Source: Thermoactinomyces daqus
Lineage (GTDB): Bacteria > Bacillota > Bacilli > Thermoactinomycetales > Thermoactinomycetaceae
NCBI RefSeq assembly: GCF_000763315.1
Contig: NZ_JPST01000001.1
Span: 1-64,000, forward strand
Length of the DNA stretch: 64,000 bases
Direction of reading: 5' to 3'
The notes beneath the pieces are model-generated. The model was not told the origin of the DNA, did no database searches, and saw nothing but the letters and a program-made list of their open reading frames with translations. This document shows, piece after piece, positions 60,552-64,000 of the stretch; the stretch's first letter is position 1; every line of letters begins with the position of its first letter. The position numbers and the translations under genes are program-made.

Positions 60552-62166
60552 TTAAGGAGCAGCGTAAGCGATTTTGCCATTGGTGATCGTGCAGATGGCT
60601 TTCGTTTGCAACAGCTCATCCGGATTCACCTTCAAAAGATCCCGGTCAAACACGGTCATGTCGGCATATTTTCCGACGGCAAGGGTGCCGCGCTCATGTT
60701 CTTCCCCTGCGGCAACCGCGCTTCCCGCAGTAAAGAGCCGCAAGGCTTGCTCCGCCGTCAGCTTTTGTTCGGGAAAATACCCTGGATGATCCCCTGCCTC
60801 TTCCGGATGACGACGCGTGACAGCCGCATGAATGCCGAGAAGCGGATGCAAGGGCTCAATCGGAGAATCACTTCCCCCGGCCAGACGAACTCCTGCATCG
60901 AGCAGGGATTTCCATGCATAGGCATAACGAGCCCTTTCGCTCCCCACCCGCTCCAATACCCACGGAAAATCGCTGGCGACAAAGCGGGGTTGGACATCGA
61001 CGACCACATCCATCCCGGCCAGGCGCCCAATCAGATCTTTTCGCAAAAACTGCCCGTGAATCAGGCGGTGCCGAAGCCGCCGATCCCCGCGTACGGACAA
61101 GGGATGGTGCTCCATCACGCCGATCACCCGATCTGCCGCTTCATCGCCGATCGCGTGAACGGCAATGGGCATGCCGCGCTTTACTGCCAGCCGCGCCAAT
61201 TCATGCAGCTCTTCATCTGAATGGATCAGCAATCCCCGATTTTTCTCGTTATCCGCATACGGCTCAGACAGACGCGCCGTTCCGCCCCCCGATTGATCCG
61301 TCAGCAAAGATCTTCATGGCTCCGATGCGAAACCACTCATCACCGTCTCCCGCTTTTAGCCCGATCTCATCCAACTGCCGCAGATACGGATGGTAAATCA
61401 GCTGATGCGTCCGCAAAAAAAGCCCCTCTTCGACCAGATCGCGCCAGACTGCCACCATTTCCTCCACACTTTCAAAAAAGCGCAAGTCTTCCGTATGTAC
61501 TGCTGTCAAGCCGCTGGCCAGCGCCGCTTTGACCGCTTGGCGAATGGTATCCTTTTTTTCTCTGAGATCGGGTTTTGGCATGGCCGCATAAAAGGCGTTG
61601 GATGCATTTTCATAAACCCAGCCGTTCAGCTTCCCTGATTCATCCCGGCCAAATGCGCCATCCTCGGGATCGGACTGATCTTCTCCGATCCCCGCCAAGC
61701 GGTAGGCAGCGGTATTGACGAGATGAGCATGAAAGCAGACCCGGGTCAGGAACACCGGATGCCCTTTGCTCACTTCATCCAGTTCCTTCAAGGACGGAAC
61801 ATCCCCCTGCAATCGGTTTTCGTCCAGCCCCAATCCCAAAATCCACTCCCCGTCTTTCGCTTCTCTCGCCCGCTTTTGAATCTCCTTCAACATCTCTTCT
61901 CCGGTTTGGCAGAGGCTTAAATCGAGCATACGCATCTTTTGTCCGACACCGGAGAGGTGAATATGGCTGTCCGTCAATCCCGGATAAACATATCCTCCCA
62001 TCAAATCCACTTTCTGATGACCGGCCCGTCCGAAGTCCAGCAACAGTTCCTCCTTCGTTCCCACTGCCACAATGCGTCCGCCTTTGCTGACAATCGCCTC
62101 CGCATACGGACAGGCGGGATCGAGTGTCGCAATCTGCCCGTTGTAAAAAATGACCGTTTGCTCCAT
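60552..62166 (-). pseudogene. amidohydrolase (YtcJ type), frameshifted
   Basis: A metal-dependent amidohydrolase of about 537 residues split by a frameshift. The 5' part (62166 down to about 61285) has TDSHIHLSG (metal His pair) and ends after KIFADGSIGGR; the 3' part (from about 61290 to 60552) resumes with GGTARLSEPYADN and has AVHAIGDEA, the metal Asp in LAGGSDSPIEP and the usual C-terminus. Removing one G from the six-G run (C6 at 61285-61290) restores a continuous IGGGTARLSEPY reading. It may be a pseudogene, a sequencing error, or a slippery site. Ribosome site GGAG precedes ATG 62166. Confidence 0.85.
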
Positions 62167-62259
62167 CCCCGTTTTCTCCTTCCCGAAAATTTGCTCTTCG
62201 TTTTCATCTTATCCGGATCAATTTTTCAGGGCAAACTGGAAACATTTTTCGGTGTTACC

Positions 62260-62306
62260 CGAACATATATTTGCATATAATCTTATCAGAACCAATCATA
62301 TGTTCG
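62260..62306 (+). promoter_or_regulatory. LexA-box-like sites upstream of the Y-polymerase gene
   Basis: Two degenerate copies of the Bacillus SOS box CGAAC-N4-GTTCG: CGAACATATATTTG (62260) and CAATCATATGTTCG (62293). They flank a TATAAT at 62276-62281, so LexA repression of the polymerase operon is likely. Confidence 0.6.
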
Positions 62307-62324
62307 TATTTCAGGTGAAGGACT

Positions 62325-63554
62325 ATGGAATCTGTGGTTTTTCTCGTCGATATTCAATCGTTTTATGCCAGCATCGAAAAAGCACTGCGCCCTGAACTGG
62401 AGGGAAAACCGGTCGTCGTGGCCGGCGATCCCGAGCGGCGCGAGGGCGTCATTCTCGCAGCCTGCCCGCTCGCCAAATCATACGGCATTCAAAATGCAAT
62501 CACCTTGAGCGAAGCGACCAGACTCTGTCCCCATTTGACTGTGGTACGTCCGCGCATGGGGCTCTATCTCAAAGCCTCGCTTTCCATCACGGAAATTCTG
62601 GAACGTTTCAGCGATCTGGTTGAACCTTATTCCATTGATGAACAATTTGTTTCCATCAGCGGAAGCGAAAAGCTGTTTGGCGACCCGCTGACGATCGCAC
62701 GCAAAATCCAGGCGGCGATCCGCACGGAACTGGGAGTTTACGCCCGGGTGGGCATCGGTCCCAACAAAGTGCTGAGCAAAATGGCTTGCGATCAATTCGC
62801 CAAAAAGAGGGAGACCGGCATTTTCTCCCTGACGCATGACAATTTGCAGAGAGATTTGTGGCCGCTTCCCGTGGAAAAACTGTTTGGAGTGGGAAAAAGG
62901 ATGGGACGCCATTTGCGTTCGATCGGCATCCGCACCATTGGTGAACTGGCGCGTTTCCCGCTCGAACGCCTGAAGCGGAAATGGGGCGTGAACGGTCATG
63001 TGCTCTGGATGACCGCCAACGGATTTGACCTCTCTCCAGTCACGCCGCAAACCTTTCACAGCCAAAAGGCGATCGGCCACCATATGACCTTGCCGCGGGA
63101 TTACCGGACAGCGGAGGAGATTCAGGTCGTCCTGTTGGAACTGTGCGAGGAAGTATGCCGCCGCGCCCGCCGTCACCATTTGCTCGGGCAGACGGTAAGC
63201 GTCGGCTGCCGCGGTGCCGACTTTGACTTTCCCACCGGCTTTTACCGCCAGATGAAAATGCCGGAGGCGACCAACCAGACCATGGATCTTTTTCATCATG
63301 CCTGGAATCTGTTCCTCCGTTTCTGGGACGGCCAGCCGATTCGCTCTCTCGGCGTCAGCCTGGGCGGATTTGCATCCGATGACGCCATCCAGCTCCATCT
63401 GTTTGACGACCGTGAAAAAAAATGGAAACTCGGCTATGTCATGGATGAAATCAGGCAGCGCTTTGGCCCGACTTCGATTGTGCGCGCCATCTCCCTAACC
63501 CCGTCCGGCCAGGCCTATGAACGGGCACAAAAGATTGGAGGTCATTACCGATGA
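62325..63554 (+). CDS. Y-family DNA polymerase (UvrX/PolY2 type)
   Basis: A 409-residue translesion polymerase. Catalytic acidic residues are in FLVDIQSFYASIE and EPYSIDEQF (here DE as in PolY2-type enzymes), with GIGPNKVLSKMA and the helix-hairpin-helix VEKLFGVGKRMGRHL. The little-finger domain is complete, but no clear beta-clamp motif is seen at the end. It matches the YqjW/UvrX branch, which is paired with YolD-like proteins. It has LexA-box-like sites upstream, and yolD overlaps its stop by four bases. Confidence 0.92.
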   Translation: MESVVFLVDIQSFYASIEKALRPELEGKPVVVAGDPERREGVILAACPLAKSYGIQNAITLSEATRLCPHLTVVRPRMGLYLKASLSITEILERFSDLVEPYSIDEQFVSISGSEKLFGDPLTIARKIQAAIRTELGVYARVGIGPNKVLSKMACDQFAKKRETGIFSLTHDNLQRDLWPLPVEKLFGVGKRMGRHLRSIGIRTIGELARFPLERLKRKWGVNGHVLWMTANGFDLSPVTPQTFHSQKAIGHHMTLPRDYRTAEEIQVVLLELCEEVCRRARRHHLLGQTVSVGCRGADFDFPTGFYRQMKMPEATNQTMDLFHHAWNLFLRFWDGQPIRSLGVSLGGFASDDAIQLHLFDDREKKWKLGYVMDEIRQRFGPTSIVRAISLTPSGQAYERAQKIGGHYR

Positions 63555-63901
63555 GTGAAATTCTCGATCGTAAAAATATGCTGTGGGAAGGAAGCCGCAT
63601 GTTTTTGCCGGAACATCGTCAGGCGCTGGCCGAACAGCGGGCCCGTGCCGATGATTTCATCCCGCCGGAACTGGATGACGACCGGTGGGATGAAATCAAC
63701 AGGCTGATTTTGGAGGCCCTTCACAGCGATTTCCCCTTGCTCATCCGTTATGTGGAAAACCGCCGGCCCCGGGAACGATGCGGCTTCATCCAAAAAATCA
63801 TCCCTCACGAACGCCGCCTCTGCCTCGCCGACGGGCGTCATCTTTACACCATCTCCTTTGCAGACATCTACGACGTTGAACCGGTTTCCGGAGGGGATTA
63901 A
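63551..63901 (+). CDS. YolD-like family protein
   Basis: A 116-residue YolD-like protein with the family start GSRMFLPEHRQALAEQR and a second beta-rich part (IRYVENRRPRERCGFIQ). YolD-like proteins are thought to be accessory to Y-family polymerases, analogous to UmuD by gene pairing. Its ATG overlaps the polymerase stop (ATGA), so the two are coupled. The last 99 bp of the window hold no supported gene. Confidence 0.9.
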   Translation: MSEILDRKNMLWEGSRMFLPEHRQALAEQRARADDFIPPELDDDRWDEINRLILEALHSDFPLLIRYVENRRPRERCGFIQKIIPHERRLCLADGRHLYTISFADIYDVEPVSGGD

Positions 63902-64000
63902 ACCGCAGATCACATCGGTTACAATTTTTATCATAAAGATTGAGCCCGCCTCTAATATGCCTGTTTGAATCCAAGCCCGCTGAAAAGACCTGCACAGGCA

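Overview
The window is from a spore-forming Bacillales bacterium of roughly 50% G+C. Support for this comes from a prespore regulator (rsfA), the coat/germination pair cwlJ-gerQ, a bacillithiol-type YtxJ protein, T-box and SAM-I leaders, and gene order recalling Bacillus subtilis (ytsP, trmB, rpsD, tyrS, acsA, ccpA, aroA, ytxJHG). The use of TTG/GTG starts and the mix of families would fit Thermoactinomycetaceae, but the sequence alone does not fix the genus. No rRNA, tRNA, insertion sequence, prophage or CRISPR array was seen.

Layout. 0-8.4 kb: housekeeping genes (ylaN, two hotdog thioesterases, M42 and M29 peptidases, PTS IIA, methionine sulfoxide reductase, Nudix, phosphatase, lipoprotein). 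8.4-14.4 kb: a sugar operon (TIM-barrel isomerase, Gfo/Idh oxidoreductase, binding protein, two permeases) with a cre-like operator just after its promoter and no ATPase gene. 14.5-18.6 kb: trmB, rpsD with a likely S4 leader, a Nudix gene, and tyrS under a tyrosine T-box. 18.6-23.4 kb: two tandem class A penicillin-binding proteins. 23.4-32.7 kb: acsA (perfect cre site), a DUF1540 gene, mtnN, ccpA, an SseB-like gene, aroA, an ECF sigma/anti-sigma pair and ytxJHG. CcpA encoded here probably represses both acsA and the sugar operon.

33-40 kb: an orphan isocitrate-dehydrogenase-like enzyme, an exported protein behind a strongly structured leader, several small genes, rsfA, ypuF, a candidate small RNA, a TPR protein and ypuI. 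40.4-47.5 kb: one long operon for cobinamide salvage and B12 nucleotide-loop assembly (cobT, cobD, cobU, cobS, cobC, cbiZ, cbiB) that runs on into an atypical kinase and a CoA-binding protein. 47.6-53.4 kb: leuCD, an amino-acid permease, yqgQ, bioY under a BirA-type operator, and a PDZ-less HtrA-like protease. 53.6-58.4 kb: a sulfate-assimilation operon (sir, DUF3906, cysH, TauE-like exporter/permease, sat) under a SAM-I riboswitch. 58.5-64 kb: ytoQ, cwlJ-gerQ, a DUF559 nuclease-like protein, an amidohydrolase broken by one extra G in a six-G run, and a Y-family polymerase/YolD pair with LexA-box-like sites.

The least explained signals are: a structured element present twice (about 1.03 kb and 53.5 kb), both times between convergent genes and with paired arms preserved by compensating changes; a 100-nt small-RNA-like unit at 37.6-37.7 kb; and a pseudoknot-like set of nested inverted repeats at 34.97-35.09 kb.
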